64,000 bases of DNA from Perilla frutescens. Taxonomy: Eukaryota > Streptophyta > Magnoliopsida > Lamiales > Lamiaceae. Where the stretch lies: NCBI GenBank assembly GCA_026008535.1, contig BRKX01000014.1, positions 52,873,006 through 52,937,005 on the forward strand. The letters are read 5' to 3'. A program made the translations under genes and the position numbers. This document shows, piece by piece, positions 62,884-64,000 of the stretch; within the stretch, counting starts at the first letter, position 1; the number at the start of each line of letters is the position of its first letter. The notes under the pieces were generated by a model. It did no database searches. It was given only the letters and a program-made list of their open reading frames with translations, and had not been told where the DNA came from.

Positions 62884-63274
62884 ACTTCTCCTCTGCGAGA
62901 AGCCTCTCTGTACTGTCTTGGTTAGTGATGTGTGTACAGAGAGAGTAAAATGACTAAGTTGATCTAGTCAATGCAGTGTGTACCGATGTATGTCTCAGAC
63001 AGATGTTGGAACAATTTGAACGGTTATTTCTCAACTGCTAGTAGATCCTTATTTCCCATGCTGAGTTTGGTTCCACTTCCTAAAAATGAGCAGAGGGGTG
63101 TTGTTTATGGGATGTAACAGTTATGGGAATTTCCTTTTTGAATTCTCTAATTAAGGGTATAAGTTTATTGTTCAAAATTTTATTAAGGCAATGTGATTTT
63201 TTTTTAAATTCTCTCTCCTCAAAGCCCTTCTCTCTTGAACTTTCTACTAGCAAGAGTCTTCCTCTTTAGTTATA
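62884..63274 (+). other. Spacer between pol and the third ORF, with a purine tract
   Basis: Non-coding 390 bp. A short purine-rich run 'gagcagagggg' at 63088-63098 resembles a polypurine tract, followed by TGTTG. The sequence after it does not match the 5' LTR start, so it is not a 3' LTR. Confidence 0.5.
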
Positions 63275-64000
63275 ATGGCGGACAAATCTGAATCTACTAA
63301 GCCTTCACTTTTCAAGAAGCCGAAAATCTCTACGCAGGACTTGTGGTGAAAGTTGGGAGAACTTTCAAAGCCATTGGTGTTTGCTCCATTTAGGTCCTCT
63401 GCCCCTGCCTCAGAACAACAAATTGAAGACATTCCAGATGTCCCTACTTCTGTGCCTTTGTCTATGGCACCTTCTGTGGAAGCAGTCGTTGGATCTGTGT
63501 CTGAGATAGATCAAGTATCTATACCATCTCCTAGGGTTTCTAATGTTCCTCCCTCGTCACATCTGGAGAACATTGAATCAATGGATGCCCTGATCATCTC
63601 TACTATTGACGAAGAGTCTACCTCAATTGAGGAATTTGCTGCATCTCTTGATGCTTTGAAGTTTGTACAAGAACCATCTGCTCTTGCTGCCGCTTTTGTG
63701 TTTAGTGACACGCCCATTGTCACTGTTCAAGTTCCCCTAGGTAAAGTGTCACCTGTTGCTGCTGATGAAACCCTTGATCAAGGTCAAGGTGAAGAAGATG
63801 TTGATATCTCCTTCCTCGATAAAGATTCTCTTGTTCCTGAGGCTGATTCTGTCCCTCCTCAACTAAATCGTAAGGATACCTCCTGCAAAACTCGCGAGAC
63901 CAAACGCAAGTTGGAGTTGAGATATGTTCCAGTCACCCCTCCAGTGTCTGATGTTGAAGACGACACGCCTATCGCCAATTTGAAATCGAATGTGTTGGTG
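63275..64000 (+). pseudogene. Third ORF of the Copia element, envelope-like position, partial
   Basis: Starts MADKSESTKPSLFKKPK and is read through the window edge, with one in-frame TGA at 63347-63349; after it the frame is open for over 215 codons. The visible part is rich in Ser, Pro, Val, Asp and Glu, low in complexity, with a basic patch (TKRKLELRY) near 63900. No signal peptide or membrane segment is visible so far. Position after pol matches the envelope-like gene of Sireviruses. The name rests on position only; it could also be captured host sequence. Confidence 0.6.

Larger units (their letters stand above)
57211..64000 (+). mobile_element. Sirevirus-type Copia retrotransposon, degenerate, 3' end outside window
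   Basis: Order: 5' LTR (57211-58146), primer-binding site (58149), gag, pol in Copia order (protease, integrase, RT, RNase H), then an extra ORF from 63275. Features of the Sirevirus lineage are the gag zinc knuckle CRECGGFGHYQAEC followed by a run of lysines, a long gag, and an additional ORF after pol. About 21 stops interrupt gag and pol in frame, with only one frame change. No 3' LTR is in view. Confidence 0.85.

Noticed and set aside
63098..63125. Possible 3' LTR start after the purine tract
   Set aside because: The sequence does not match the start of the 5' LTR and an open ORF follows, so the 3' LTR must be further downstream.

Overview
The window is nuclear DNA of a flowering plant, most likely a eudicot. 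It is very AT-rich, has spliced genes with GT/AG borders, plant-type LTR retrotransposons primed by initiator Met-tRNA, hAT and Mutator-like elements, a CC-NBS-LRR (NLR) immune receptor gene and a relic of a plant HAK/KUP potassium transporter. The species cannot be told from the sequence.

Layout. 1-1.7 kb: AT-rich sequence resembling DNA inside and downstream of the NLR gene at 51 kb, so another copy of the receptor locus may lie to the left. 1.7-5.5 kb: a less AT-rich block with consensus splice donors on both strands but no recognisable protein. 5.9-7.2 kb: a degenerate AT-rich tandem array. 8.68-9.04 kb: a 54-bp minisatellite. 9.4-10.2, 17.9-18.5 and 24.4-26.2 kb: three foldback elements with long inverted repeats and 9-10 bp target duplications (Mutator-like). 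16.1 kb: a small solo LTR. 18.6-23.65 kb: a non-autonomous Gypsy element with an unidentified ORF and a truncated gag. 26.3-27.5 kb: a Copia reverse-transcriptase fragment fused to an LTR of opposite orientation.

12.7-45.6 kb is dominated by repeated copies of one non-coding module. It has a 5'-leader-like exon ending in a conserved splice donor, conserved intronic blocks, and a pyrimidine tract plus acceptor. The copies carry no receptor coding sequence until the last, which leads into the only intact-looking gene: a CC-NBS-LRR gene (46122-52247, + strand, proposed seven exons, about 1,434 residues). Its LRR part has recently been extended by a tandem exon duplication, its 5' flank by a 100-bp duplication, and its 3' end by a roughly 1-kb duplication carrying a charged mini-exon. 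The modules have themselves been hit by a hAT relic, a Gypsy LTR-type insertion and a short retroposon.

54.5-56.4 kb holds the C-terminal half of a HAK/KUP potassium transporter on the minus strand, broken by stops, frameshifts, a deletion and a lost splice donor. From 57.2 kb to the window end runs a degenerate Sirevirus-type Copia retrotransposon: 5' LTR, primer-binding site, gag, pol, and an additional ORF where Sireviruses carry their envelope-like gene; its 3' end is outside the window. Its decay is almost all stop codons and hardly any indels, as expected for a methylated, silenced element.
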